Shown here: positions 36,101-45,415 of the stretch, in pieces | Layout: the number at the start of each line of letters is the position of its first letter | How positions within the stretch are numbered: position 1 is the stretch's first letter | Assembly (NCBI GenBank): GCA_030062745.1 | Contig: CP099839.1 | Location: 25,967,324-26,031,323, forward strand | Source of the DNA: Capitulum mitella | Taxonomy: Eukaryota; Arthropoda; Thecostraca; Pollicipedomorpha; Pollicipedidae | Direction: 5' to 3' | DNA length: 64,000 nucleotides | The notes under the pieces: model-generated | Told to the model about the DNA's origin: nothing | What the model saw: only the letters and a program-made list of their open reading frames with translations | Databases searched by the model: none | Translations under genes and position numbers: made by a program

Positions 36101-39100
36101 CGTTGTTGGGCAAAGTATCAATGACTTCCAGCCATTGACCTGAGGTCAGGTCACGAATAACTGTAGTGAGCCAAAATGTATGACCGTCAAAATCAGCGAT
36201 GAATTACTCAGAATGGGTAGAAAAAGGCACAACTAGTTTGCACAGACGAGTAATACCAGGAACCTGAAAAAGTTTGAAAAAATCCATATTTTGGAAATAA
36301 ACAGGCTCTCGCGAATAAAGCTCCGCCAATTGTGCAGATTTGTAACTAACGGATTTTTCCAAAGTTTAAGCATGAAAAACCATCACAAGAATCACTAAGA
36401 TCAATAAAGTTTACATAGTATTTTTTCGCGAAAACAAAGGAACCCTAAAATTAGTTCCCCTCAATTTGCTACTGCATACGGCAGCGGCGCCCGCCCATAG
36501 CTGGCGCGAGAATTGCCGTGTCTTTAACCCAACGTTTCGGCGCATATATTGAACAAATCTGGGAAATTAGACGTGCATCGGCATCCGCGGGCCTTTATTT
36601 GTGCGCTGGTGCCTTTACCTAAGCGTTTTTAGTCACAGCCCTTGAGATTCAGGCCATTTCTCGGTCTGATGCAGTCGGCATGAGAAAATATATATAGGGC
36701 GTAAATTGCTTACATATTATCTAAAACTAAAAATGAGACCAGTTTCGAGCTCTACTCGTCACAAGTTTTCCAACGGTATGCTTATTTTTATCGTGTGACC
36801 AACAGTTCGTAAGTTAGAGGGGGACGGCCAACTGCCCCCCCCCCCCCTAGTCGCGCATGTTGGAAACCGACTGACGGTCGTGCGCGGGTTAATATTATAA
36901 TGACTGGAGTTCGGCTTGTACGGGTCATTCCAGAAATGCGGACAACGGGAGGACTGAAAGAGGAGAGGGCTTGAAATGTTGATAACTTTTGGACTATTGC
37001 TCTTGACACGAGTGTTAGTTGTTACAGTACGTTGCGACCAGTGGGATCTCCAGCTGTCGTCATTTGTCGAAGCCAAGCTGATGTTGAGAGGACCTATCAC
37101 GACAGGCAGACGCCGTATGCGTCACAGTCGGACCATTCAGCGGCTTCACTACGACACCAGGCGACTGGAGATCCCACGTGTCGAAACGCAGTATGAAAGC
37201 AACGTTGCTGACGAGGACGGCAGTCCCGATAACATTAACTCTCGCCGAGCCGCGGGAAGGGGGGCGTTCATGGGTACCAACCTTCCCTCTGGTTTTCCGA
37301 GGATGGCCAGAAAAAGGAGAAGCGCAGGGACATGAAACTAAGGGTACGTTTTATGCATCTTTCTTAACATTGTGCCAATTTTCCCTTGAGGTCACCGCAG
37401 GTAATTGACGCAGAACAGGGTGAGTAAGACTATGTTCCAAAAGTGTCAAATGTCATAACTTTTTGCGAAATGTATCGATTTACATGAAACTTACGACAAT
37501 GACAGAGCACGACAGATAAAACAATTATGCTATCTCGAATTTTCTGGAAATATCAAGGTCAGTGACTTTAGGTCAGTTCAACGTTCGGTCTGTATACGCT
37601 AACAGTTGGGACTGTCCGTCTTGTTCGATGGTTTTGAAGTCTGAATACACACCTTGCCTCTTCTCGTGTCCTTTGCACGTATAAGTTTACCTTTTGACAC
37701 GTGGTCTGAGGTCAGGTCACGTTTTATGCTGAATTTTCAGACCAACCACCGAATATAATTAATCAATTCACAGTTGTTGAACATTTACCAGTCGCCATAT
37801 GTTCTTTTGAAGTACTGGTATATGGTAAAAACTTACTGTCCAAGGCTGACCTAATCCCAGTTGGCCCAGGCTAACTTCATTTGACATTTTGAAAGCTGCT
37901 GCTTGTTTTCAATGCTTACACGTTTTGGTTGGTTACAAAATATGAGCACGACGCCCATGCTTCTGTTCTGTTCAGTTTTTACTGACCCAGTCTTCTTATT
38001 TTTGGTTACCAAAGTGAAAACCCTGGCCGTTGCTGAAATAACTTTCCGTCAAACGTTATAATTTTACATTATGGCCGCGTACTCCGCTCTGTGTCTGTGC
38101 GGCTCACGAGAAGAAAATGTTTTGGAGCATGAATTTTGTGCTGTAGAACTGACGTTACATGAACCGACGATGTAGGATTTTATGCTATGTCGTGTCTGAT
38201 CAATGGAAACGCGGCAGATGATACGACAAACACCAGAAACACCGGACTTATAAGCATAAAAAATTTGACTTAAGATGACGTTGTTCGACCTTAATATGAT
38301 AGTTGCAGACTGGATATGCACCTAAAACACATTTGAGGCGTAATCTAGCCCAAACGCAAACTTTTAGAATGAGAAACAACGCGATTCCTGGCCATACAAA
38401 ACACGAAATTTTCCATTCACTTTCAGTCTCGTGTGAAATGGCTACATTTGACATCGGGTGCTCTTTTATTGCATGAGATAGATAAAGAAAGCATGCTTTT
38501 TACGTGTAACCTCCTTGGAACCACGTGAAAGGCTTCATTATTATGGTATTCTGGCAAAGATATCAACAGGTGATTTTGCATAAGATGAATTCGGGCGACT
38601 TTAACATTGACCTGATTGGATCAAATCTGAATGGCTTCTTCTACTCTAGCCCGGGACTTTCCAACAATGTTTTTGCGTTTTCTGCGCTACTTATAGTTCT
38701 CGAAATCTGTGGGGAGGTTTCTCGTGAAGCACTCCGGCCCGACGAAGGCCGGCGCGGCGAGGGTTTACACTATGAAGCCAACGACGGACATTCCGTAACG
38801 CCAAATGAGAGGACTGACTGGGACGTCCCAAGCCGAAATAAGGGACCTAGTCTTGTTTTCAGATAGTCTGTGGCCTGAAATAAGCAGTTTCCCTAAAAAA
38901 ATATCAAGTGGCCTAGGATCCAGCAGACTCGGGTTTAAATCGGTGGTTGCAGTCGCAGTATTCTGAAATTTCGAATATATACGCATGATGCATCCACTAC
39001 GCAGGGAAGGGTACGACACCACCAAGTATGGGGTAATATTATTTACACACATGTCACTGCCATTCTGCTTCTGCTCACGGACAATATCGCTCTTATGTTA

Positions 39101-42100
39101 CAGCTGCTGCGCAGCACTCATGTACACACATGGGCATTTGTAAGGCTCAGGATTCCCGCGCCCCATTAACATTGTCCAGCGTCGGATGGTTGACCCTCAG
39201 CGAAGTCGTCGGAACTCGGCTAACTCGTCCCAGACAGACATCACGGCGGTATTCCGCAGATCACTCCGAGGACCATCTCTGCCGCCCCGATTCTATTCTT
39301 ACCAGCCGCTGACGTCATAATGTTTAACGTGACGTACCTGTGCTTCGCCGCGACAGCCTCTCGGCCGTTGAACGCGGTGCCCTGCACGCTGAAGAGTGAC
39401 CTTCCGCGGCCGTAGGATGACCGCTGCGTTCCGGTTCCAGGCTTGTTCGTCCGAGCCATCTCGCAGTCGGCCACGGCGCTGGTCTACTGGGCCAACGGCG
39501 TGAACCAGCGGCACGTGGCCCAGCGGCAGGCCGAGGTGCTGGGCTGCGGCACGGGCACCAGCAGGGAGCTGGTCGACTGTCTCCGCTCCATACCTGCCGA
39601 GGAGATCATCATGTCCGGCGACAAGGCCTTCAAGGTGGGGAATGGATTCGAAGCTGTTTGAACGGTTTCTTGTGTCTTACTGTAATGGTCCGTTTCATGT
39701 ACTTTTATTTTTATTTTTGACTACATTTCATTTATAATAATCATCTTTAATACATTCATGAGGTCAGTGCAAGCCGTTTAGTTTCTCGGTGACTTTGTTG
39801 CTGTTGCGTACTGTTTTCTATTAGACTGACTTAACAACTAGTCTTACAGATAAAAATGTCGAAACCATTTGAGCCGCCTGAAAGGTAAACGCCCAATTAA
39901 AGCCATTTCCTTTTATTTCACTGCCACATCGGTCTGCACGCGCACGTTCGTCGCACCGCTCTGTTGAGCCCCAAACCGCGGAATCTCACTGTGACATCGC
40001 TGAGCGTGTGCCGTCACATCTCCCAGCTCTGGTCCATCTACCCGGCCACCTTCACGTTCCGGCCCAACGTCGAACCCGGCGTGGAGGGCGCTTTCCTGCC
40101 GGACGACCCGCGCGCGCTGCTCGACGCAGCCGACTTCAGCCCCGTCCCCTGGATCACCGGCGTCAACCACGACGAGGGCGGCACATTCGCCAACTGTAAG
40201 TGCCGTCGCCTCCCCGACGAAGCTCGGCGCCGCCCCAGCTCGCGAAATCGGCGGCGCCTCGCGCAGTCCTGCGCGTGCAGCCGACGCAGACCGAGCGTGG
40301 CCGGCAGAAAATTATGGCCCTCTTTAAAGTGGCCGGAGTGCGGCCGCAGAAATGGCCGAGCTGGGACCCGGCTGGCTAACGCCGACGCTGTTTGTCGGCC
40401 AACTCATCGGCACAGGAAAGTGGCCGAACGACCGCCCTGCCGCCGTAGGCTATTAATTCGGCGGCACTTCCACAGTTCATTTGCTGAATGCCTCCGCGCT
40501 GGAGGAGCTGCGGAACAGGCCCGATGAGATGGGTCCCATCTGGCTGGGAATGGAGAGCACGGCCGCCGATCCGGCTGACATCTATCGGCGAATCAAAAAC
40601 TTCTACTTCGGCGATCAGGAACCAGGGCTTACCACTGCCGCCCAGTTCAACAAGGTAAGAACCCAGCACAATAAGACATTTCGAGGACACAAAAAAGCAT
40701 CATGAATGCAGTGGCAATGGGTTTTGTTATTTACCTCTGAACACAAGGTTACTGACGACTGGTCAAAAAAGGAATTGAATTCGCCGATAGGCCCGCACTT
40801 TTCTTTCGCGGCTTTCAAGTTAGATATGTCGAGCGTTTGGTGCAAGTCAGAGTTGCAAAGACGTACTCTGATATTTCCGGTGTGAACCGAGAACGGTACG
40901 TTCATCCAAATTGCTACTATCTTTTGATGCGTAGCATGTCTGGCGTCATGATCATATTTCAACCGTTCTTACGTTAGACACACGTACTATTTATTAATCA
41001 AGTACACTCGACAGTGCTATCATGTGACAGACAATGATTATTTTTGTTGTGCTGGATCATCCAATGACTCGTGTTGAATTTCTGTGGAGCGCCATCTATA
41101 AGTAGTTTTAGAAGCATTGGTTAATGCTTCTGTCGAGTGGGAGTTAGCAGTCAGTCGGGAGAAGTGACGCGACGTGGGGAGATCGGTTCCACGATTTTTT
41201 AACGGACGCACGCATACCGCAGGGTTGGCGCGGGAGGTCCTTTGGAAGCGACGGTGGTGTGGTTCGACGTTGAATTACACTGGCAAAGGGCGGCCTGTCT
41301 GTGACTGTGAGCGGAAGCGTGGAAAGCGGATTGTCTGTTACCGTTTCTCAATTCGCAAGGACCTATCGTCGTCACACACCGGTGAAAAGCACACGCTGGG
41401 ACTTAGAGTTGTTTGTTCTTGACTACCTTGTTCGTCTTCGTCTGAGGTGTTGAGTCAAAACTCATTATCAAAATAACGCAAACCTCCTCTCCAGAGCAGC
41501 ACGTAAACAGAATGATGTGTGATTCATGCATACATGCCTGTATGTATATATGTCCAATGATTGCTTGCTTCGAGGTGGACGTCCAGCTCGCCAGCAGCTT
41601 AGTGTCTGATCGGCTCGAGCCTTGCCAACAGGTGGAGGGAGACCGTTACTTCCTGACCGGCGTGGACGCTGCGGTGAGGGCGCACGCCAGGGCCGGCCTG
41701 GCGCCCGTCTACAAATACGTCCTGGAGCAAAAGCCCAGCATTGCCTTCCCGGCCATGATGGCTGGGATGTTCGGCAATAAGGAGCTCAAGCACTTCACCT
41801 GGGGTACGTGCTTTTTGTGGCAGTCGGAGACCGGCCGAATTTGCTCCCTTGATGACATCGTTTTTTTCTGCTGACAACAGAATGATATCTTTTTGCCAAT
41901 GGACAGGCTGCCTCGTCGCCAGCACCGAACATAACGTTCGCCACCATATTGCATTGATGTGTTATGGCGGCATTTGTCTAATAGAGACATTTTATGGACG
42001 GCATCTAGAAATCATCATTTCTGGATAAAATACAGAAAAAGGTCGCTTAAAAAAAATGCCGAAAAGAGACATGATCATACCTGATCAATTCTTTCCAACA

Positions 42101-42506
42101 GCGTTTCATACGCTCCTGGCATCACTTACTGGTTAGTTCAGCGAAGTCAGCCGCACCACCCCCTGCCGCAGGCACGTGCCACTTCGACGACATCCGCTAC
42201 CTCTTCACCGGCGAGCTGTTCCCCGACGATCCTGTCGACCGCAAGTTCGCGCTCGCGCTCACCAACATCTGGGCCAACTTCGCCAAGACGGGGCGGCCGA
42301 CCACCGACCTGGTGGACCTGCCGGAGTGGGAACCGTACACGGAGGCGCGTCCGATCCACATGCGGCTGTCGCTGCAGCCGGCCGTCGGGGCGGCCGCCTT
42401 TGAGGAGCGGGTCCAGTTCTGGCACAGCCTGCCGCTGGAGGAGGGCTGGCGGGCGCCAAGAACCCGTCGCGTCCGGCCGGCTGCCAAGCCGAGGGACGAG
42501 CTTTAG
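23822..42506 (+). CDS. Type-B carboxylesterase with ER-retention signal, 572 aa, nine exons
   Basis: This is a serine hydrolase of the carboxylesterase/cholinesterase family, expected to hydrolyse carboxylic esters in the ER lumen. The exons are 23822-24016, 25744-25875, 27560-27716, 33495-33680, 39441-39634, 40027-40195, 40476-40654, 41632-41803 and 42172-42506. All junctions are GT-AG and in phase, giving 1719 coding bases, a normal length for the family. Residues 1-20 are a signal peptide. The oxyanion HGG is at 125-127, the nucleophile Ser207 lies in GESAGA, and Glu338 (GVNHDEGG) and His465 (GTCHFDDI) complete the triad. Cys86/Cys100 and Cys259/Cys270 fit the usual disulfides, and NAS at 349-351 is a glycosylation site. 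The last residues are RDEL, a KDEL-type retrieval signal as used by microsomal carboxylesterases. Natural substrate unknown; an acetylcholinesterase or juvenile hormone esterase is not indicated (the latter usually has GQSAG). Confidence 0.93.
24017..25743 (+). other. Carboxylesterase intron 1
   Basis: 1.7 kb. The first 550 bases stay GC-rich, then the sequence is AT-rich. I see no repeat or extra exon. Confidence 0.8.
25744..25875 (+). CDS. Carboxylesterase exon 2
   Basis: Residues 66-109, from [15 protein letters not shown] to [12 protein letters not shown]. The acceptor is TTTCCTGCAG and the donor AAG/GTAGGT, phase 0 at both ends. It holds the first conserved cysteine pair (Cys86 and Cys100) and the EDCL-LN family motif. 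Confidence 0.93.
25876..27559 (+). other. Carboxylesterase intron 2
   Basis: 1.7 kb. It is plain AT-rich sequence to about 26750. The last ~430 bases are made of degenerate CTGTCTGTC-type repeats that run up to the acceptor of exon 3 (separate entry). Confidence 0.75.
27130..27535 (+). repeat. Degenerate CTGTCTGTC minisatellite before exon 3
   Basis: Repeated TGTCTGTC and CTGTCAGA blocks; the clearest part (27415-27530) has units of about 15 bases such as CTGTCTGTCAGATTG. It ends some 25 bases before the exon-3 acceptor and supplies the pyrimidine-containing stretch there in place of a standard polypyrimidine tract. Confidence 0.7.
27560..27716 (+). CDS. Carboxylesterase exon 3
   Basis: Residues 110-161 plus one base of Gly162. 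It contains [15 protein letters not shown] (oxyanion hole, HGG at 125-127) and [14 protein letters not shown]. The acceptor ATCGGCAG lacks a strong pyrimidine tract. The donor is G/GTGGGT, phase 1. Confidence 0.92.
28549..28591. repeat. (TA)n microsatellite
   Basis: An uninterrupted AT dinucleotide run of about 43 bases in intron 3. It is flanked by two short direct copies of a TCCTCA..TGTATTACAGAATAT segment. Confidence 0.95.
28650..28682. repeat. (TA)n microsatellite beside the mariner left end
   Basis: An AT dinucleotide run with one interruption (ATGCAT), ending seven bases before the mariner terminal repeat. Confidence 0.9.
28689..29285 (-). mobile_element. Truncated Tc1/mariner element (597 bp)
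   Basis: The terminal inverted repeats are CAGGGTGTCCATAAAGTCTC and its complement at the right end (with one inserted base), extending about 29 bases. TA dinucleotides stand at both outer ends (28687-28688 and 29286-29287), the standard mariner target. The minus strand retains the C-terminal end of a DDE transposase (separate entry); the N-terminal and middle parts are missing, so the copy is dead. It lies between two (TA)n tracts, which offer many TA targets. Confidence 0.9.
28800..29016 (-). pseudogene. Mariner transposase C-terminal remnant
   Basis: The minus-strand translation contains [16 protein letters not shown], the conserved block around the last catalytic acid in mariner transposases. 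It is followed by [15 protein letters not shown], a premature TGA, then [20 protein letters not shown] and a stop. About 70 residues survive of the usual 330-350, and the internal stop plus truncation make it non-functional. Confidence 0.88.
29292..29349. repeat. (TA)n microsatellite beside the mariner right end
   Basis: An AT dinucleotide run of about 58 bases starting just after the mariner right end. Confidence 0.95.
30051..30112. repeat. (TA)n microsatellite
   Basis: An AT dinucleotide run of about 62 bases in intron 3, directly 3' (on the minus strand) of the Penelope-like remnant. Confidence 0.95.
30113..30447 (-). pseudogene. Probable Penelope-like GIY-YIG endonuclease remnant
   Basis: The minus-strand translation, with a frameshift, reads [19 protein letters not shown], then [21 protein letters not shown], and after the shift [20 protein letters not shown] and NDQNKQ. 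The order (Y-x-C---C, YI.LT---LSRRL..HL, later an LE..I...P..N block) resembles the GIY-YIG endonuclease tail of Penelope-like retroelements. GIY itself is not intact (YIS at the second motif). The match is by memory of family pattern only. An AT microsatellite abuts its 3' end. Confidence 0.5.
30572..30764 (+). repeat. Inverted duplication, left arm
   Basis: From CTCAGTTTGTTATGGATGAC to GTATTTGTCGCA, it matches the reverse complement of 30919-31110, with many substitutions. The spacer is about 154 bases. The unit is of unknown origin; a degenerate open frame in the right arm (GSPGSGKD) looks like a P-loop but lacks the required Ser/Thr after Lys. Confidence 0.8.
30919..31110 (-). repeat. Inverted duplication, right arm
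   Basis: Reverse-oriented partner of 30572-30764. Both arms carry the GATTGTACGG.AGA.TCGAAATC core. Confidence 0.8.
31150..31590. repeat. Degenerate GC-rich minisatellite
   Basis: It starts with a G-run (31160-31176). Irregular units of roughly 25-30 bases follow, built on CGGCAGGGG, CCCTCTCCAGA and CCTTTA/TAAAGG pieces. No clean unit length and no coding function seen. Confidence 0.5.
32190..32360. repeat. Pyrimidine-rich low-complexity tract
   Basis: A run dominated by C and T (CTCTCTCC, TTTCTTTC) within intron 3, far from the acceptor of exon 4. Confidence 0.7.
33495..33680 (+). CDS. Carboxylesterase exon 4 (catalytic serine)
   Basis: Completes Gly162 and covers residues 163-223 plus one base of Gly224. 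It contains [18 protein letters not shown] and the nucleophile elbow [16 protein letters not shown] (Ser207). The acceptor is TTCCGTGCCGGCAG and the donor AGAG/GTGAGG, phase 1. Confidence 0.95.
33755..34613 (+). mobile_element. TTAA element family 1, copy B (internally deleted)
   Basis: It starts TTGAACCCGCGCCCGACTGTC and ends CCAGTCGGAGGCGGGCTAA, both slightly decayed from the TTAACCCG and CGGGTTAA of intact copies. Left-end landmarks (CGAATGGTTGATCGCGCGAT, CCGTTGGAAAGCTCGTGACG, GAGACCGAGAAACGGCC) are in family order. About 350 bases of the interior, including the IR1 palindrome, are absent. Confidence 0.85.
35681..36892 (-). mobile_element. TTAA element family 1, copy C (full length, 1212 bp)
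   Basis: It is bounded by TTAA on both sides: TTAACCCGTCCTCGACTGGG at the left and GACGGTCGTGCGCGGGTTAA at the right. Both ends carry subterminal hairpins (GGGGCAGTTGGCCGCCCC on the left). The orientation is opposite to copy B, 1.1 kb away in the same intron. It has no transposase frame. TTAA flanks and ends starting with CCC fit piggyBac-type elements (established pattern); assignment of this family is inference. Confidence 0.88.
35994..36006. promoter_or_regulatory. IR1 nuclear-receptor palindrome (EcRE-like)
   Basis: GGGTCATTGACCT fits RGKTCANTGAMCY exactly. It lies in copy C, in the position equivalent to the palindromes of copy A and copy E. Confidence 0.45.
37235..38767 (+). mobile_element. 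TTAA element family 3, copy 1 (1.53 kb)
   Basis: It starts TTAACTCTCGCCGAGCC and ends GGCCGGCGCGGCGAGGGTTTA, imperfect inverted repeats with one base changed in the right TTAA. It aligns in the same orientation with 59981-62666: ATGTTCCAAAAG then GAAATG.ATCGAT early, ACATTTGAGGCGTA/GTTTGTGGCGTATTC late. It keeps the uninterrupted TTAA at 38601-38604 where the other copy carries an inserted family-2 element. No coding capacity was seen. Confidence 0.85.
39441..39634 (+). CDS. Carboxylesterase exon 5
   Basis: Completes Gly224 and encodes 225-288: [13 protein letters not shown] follows exon 4 exactly as in the family (GLF-RAI-QS). It holds the second conserved cysteine pair (Cys259 and Cys270). 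The acceptor is CGGTTCCAG and the donor AAG/GTGGGG, phase 0. Confidence 0.93.
39635..40026 (+). other. Carboxylesterase intron 5
   Basis: 392 bases, AT-rich, no feature beyond its splice sites. Confidence 0.9.
40027..40195 (+). CDS. Carboxylesterase exon 6 (catalytic glutamate)
   Basis: Residues 289-344 plus one base of Phe345. It contains [19 protein letters not shown] and [13 protein letters not shown] with the acid Glu338. The acceptor is ATCTCCCAG and the donor CAACT/GTAAGT, phase 1. Confidence 0.94.
40476..40654 (+). CDS. Carboxylesterase exon 7
   Basis: Completes Phe345 and encodes 346-404, from [15 protein letters not shown] to TTAAQFNK. It carries the NAS glycosylation site at 349-351. 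The acceptor is CACTTCCACAG and the donor AAG/GTAAGA, phase 0. Intron 6 before it is only 280 bases and GC-rich. Confidence 0.92.
40655..41631 (+). other. Carboxylesterase intron 7
   Basis: 977 bases with no recognised repeat or exon. Confidence 0.85.
41632..41803 (+). CDS. Carboxylesterase exon 8
   Basis: Residues 405-461 plus one base of Gly462. [20 protein letters not shown] matches the family's 'D..F..G...AVR.HA' region, followed by [10 protein letters not shown]. The acceptor is CCAACAG (a weak pyrimidine tract), and the donor GGG/GTACGT, phase 1. The exon start is the least certain of the gene because the open frame continues upstream. Confidence 0.87.
41804..42171 (+). other. Carboxylesterase intron 8
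   Basis: 368 bases, no recognised feature beyond its splice sites (GTACGT donor, CTGCCGCAG acceptor). Confidence 0.88.
42172..42506 (+). CDS. Carboxylesterase exon 9 (catalytic histidine, RDEL end)
   Basis: Completes Gly462 and encodes 463-572 and the TAG at 42504-42506. [11 protein letters not shown] contains His465. [15 protein letters not shown] is the family's C-terminal helix region. The protein ends KPRDEL, a canonical-type ER retrieval tetrapeptide. Confidence 0.95.
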
Positions 42507-42899
42507 GGGCGCCGTTCTGGCCAGGTCAAAGCCAGGAATGCCGTCGGGATCAGGTCAGGGTCAGGGTACTGTCCGGGCCAGGTCAAGGTCAGGGCACTGT
42601 CCGGGCCAGGTCAGGGTCAGGGGCGCTGTCCGGGCCAGGCAAGGCCGCGGTTCCACTGGACTGCCCTGGCGGTTGACAAGTTTAAGTGCCCATTGGCGTC
42701 GCAGAAAGAACTTGGACGCCCCGGAAGCGTAAGCTAGTAGCGACACTGGCGGATTTAACTGATTGGTTGAGGTGGTGGTGATGGTTATCCTGTGAGGGGT
42801 GTCGAGGACCCATTCAGGATGGGTGAAGTGAGGGAAGGGATAAACCGTATTGTTAACCTTGTATTTCTGGTTCCTAAGACATATCGTTAGACAAATAAA
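42507..42899 (+). other. Carboxylesterase 3' UTR with tandem repeat
   Basis: Immediately after the stop, 42520-42645 holds about three ~32-base units of the type CTGTCCGGGCCAGGTCA, each carrying AGGTCA/AGGTCAGGG half-site sequence. The region runs to an AATAAA at 42894. Confidence 0.65.
42894..42899 (+). terminator. Polyadenylation signal AATAAA
   Basis: The first AATAAA after the carboxylesterase stop, 388 bases downstream, is followed by a GT-rich stretch (TGTTACAGG, TTTGTTACACTGG). It is the likely transcript end. Confidence 0.6.
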
Positions 42900-45097
42900 T
42901 GTTACAGGCGGCCTTTGTTACACTGGCCAGCGACCCCGGGAGGGGAGGGGGGGAGGTTGAGGTGGTCCGGAGGCCCCAAGGCCTATGACTAGAAAGAAAT
43001 GGTCTGAAATGCTATGTGGAACCTTCAATAATTTTTGGAAATCTCCAGCCATGATTTTTTGATACACTAAAAGGCCATTTTCTGTGAGTCTCTTTCGGAG
43101 GAGCATTTTGTCCTCGCGACCCTCCACTGGGGAAGGAAACCTCAACCTAGGGTTCAAATAGCGCGGGGAAGCAGAATGGTTAATGCGAGAAGTGTCCGTC
43201 ATAACAGGTCAAAGGATTCGAGGAGAGAGTTGCAGGTGCCATCGTGTCTGCATGCGCAGCGTGTGTTCTCAGTGAGGTTGTGGGGTGTGACTGAGTGCAA
43301 GTTTATGGACTACTGTGTTTGCTTACCACGCTTGAGTCAGCTCCAGTCTGGATCAGAAGACAGCAGATCTGCATCAATGAAAACGTGTATAAGTGTAAAC
43401 TTGACTGCATTATGTAATCAAAGCACAATACACGTCATCTATTTTGACGTTAAGAGATATTTGCATTCCTTTGCGCCTTTGAGCTACTCCAGAATACATG
43501 ACAGTGGCTTCTTGTCTAAGTATTGTCCAAGGACGCGGAAGACATACAGCATTTAAGTACCAAAGACGATTAAAGGATTTTGACCCCGTTATGGGCTTCT
43601 TCCTGAGTTTTGTCAGCAGAACTCCCTACCTCCTGAACATTTTGAAATGAATACTGATTTCTGAGTTTAGTAAGCGATCTAATTTCAAAGTGCCAGGGGC
43701 AGCGTTGCTTAAACATACTGAGATGGTCTGGGTAACAAACGTAAACCTCTGTGAAAAAATAATTACATAACGATATACATAACGATAGCAACCTGCCTTT
43801 ACTGGCGGAACTTTCTGTTACTGGGGAAATAAATCATCTGGCCTGGCCTTGCTAGAGGACCAGTACACTACAAGCAGTCACTCAAAGTAGCCGGCTAACA
43901 GACTGGTAGCTGACACTGCTTTCTACGAATCGCGATGGTCCGATTTGGTTTTTGATCTCCCAACAGCTGACGTTTTTCCCCCCAGCGGCGGGCAGGCCAC
44001 TGAGCTCCGGATCAGGCGGTCCGACCGGAGCTGATTGGACACACACCGGCGGCTCCCAGAGCTCAGGCCTGGCCTGGTGACCACGCAGCGGGAGGGGGAG
44101 GGGAGGGCAACCATAGTCCAGCCTGACCGCGAAAACAGAGAGGAAGGCCGGGATCCAGGTCTGAGCTTACAGCGGGAGGAGCGAGGAGGGCAGAGAAAGT
44201 CTCGTCCGACTGGAACATCCCAGACCAGGATCACATCTGGACCTGTTCGAAATACCTGCACATCGCCCAGTGCTTTGGAGCTGTAGGTTGTTTTATGTAC
44301 GCTACAACTATGAAGGGTTAAGAATGCCAACGGAATAAACAGACAATGCCTTCAACTGTGTATTGTAACAATCCTGCGATAAATCCCTGAAGGGTCAACA
44401 AGTGCAACAGCATTGCTCCTTACGGATGCGTTCCACACAGTAAAACATGTCATTACATGCCAAAAATCACACTATTGTTCGAGTTTTCACCCAGCTGATG
44501 AACCTGCCGCCAATAACACCAATCACTGAATGACCACAATCGATCCGTGGTCCATATGTTTGTGACTCACCATAACCAGCTGGAACCAAAATCAAAACGG
44601 TTGATATAGAACGCCATGTTTCAGGCTTCGGCCAATGATAGGTTGCAACATAAATTACACAACCCAACAGCACACTGCAATGCCTCAACTCCGAACATGT
44701 GCAATGTTTTCAGGAAACTGGGAAGACAATCTTTTGAGCTTGATAAAACAAAATCGGGAACAACAGTTCAACAACAGTACGCTTTCGTGTTTTATATAAA
44801 AGTTGATCATAGCACAGATTTAAAGTCGTCAAAATCCCAATGGCCGCCGACCAAATCAAACGCCCTCATACTACGACCAAAAAACATTTTCAGTAACAAT
44901 GTTCAATAAAGTTTTCAAAAAAAAACATCAAGCGTCGAGGTAGCCACAGGTATCGGGATCGTCGTCAGTTAGCTAAGTACTTCCAACCACGAGCCTACTG
45001 AGCTGTGCGTCTCGTACCGGCCCGCAAAGGACCTCCTACTCGCCACAAGCCGGCGCCGACGGGGACCACACCTAGCTGCACCTACAGCGGGCCGACG
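42900..45097. other. Intergenic between convergent esterase and MTFP1 genes
   Basis: No supported gene. A plus-strand AATAAA (44905-44910) followed by a short A-run (44917-44925) suggests a transcript end or the 3' end of a retroposed sequence, but nothing recognisable lies upstream of it. A GC-richer patch at 43980-44240 has open frames on both strands without motifs. The MTFP1 3' UTR must lie at the right side, and I did not find a clear minus-strand AATAAA. Confidence 0.4.
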
Positions 45098-45415
45098 TCA
45101 GTGGCTTCGCGACTTGTGCTCGCTCTCCTCGGCCGAGATGTGCAGCAGCCTGCGGAACGTCCGGTCCATGCCGAAGTCGACGAGCGCGTCGATCGGCCGC
45201 ACGATGAACGGGATCACGCCGAGGCCGGCCGCCGTCGTCAGCCGCTTCTGCGTGCCAGCCGTCACGGCCGTCCGGCCCAGCGCCCAGAACGCGGCCGCGC
45301 ACACCCGGTTGATGGTGAAGCCCGGCACGAGGACCGAGGCCAGCGCCTGCCAGATGAGCGTGTCCACGGACACGTGCAGCACGCGCTCGCGGCGCTCGGC
45401 CTCGGACAGCGGCAG
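45098..45415 (-). CDS. MTFP1: MTFP1 exon 3
   Basis: Residues 74-178 and the stop. It starts LPLSEAERRERVLHVSVDTL, which gives the family's longest conserved block, and ends with a polar tail (EESEHKSRSH). The acceptor is GACCGTTTCAG. Strongly G/C in third positions. Confidence 0.95.
   Translation of the reverse strand: MPLSEAERRERVLHVSVDTLIWQALASVLVPGFTINRVCAAAFWALGRTAVTAGTQKRLTTAAGLGVIPFIVRPIDALVDFGMDRTFRRLLHISAEESEHKSRSH

Larger units (their letters stand above)
33681..39440 (+). other. Carboxylesterase intron 4, three TTAA elements
   Basis: 5.8 kb. It contains two family-1 TTAA elements in opposite orientations (33755-34613 and 35681-36892) and one family-3 element (37235-38767). No extra exon was seen. 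Confidence 0.85.
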
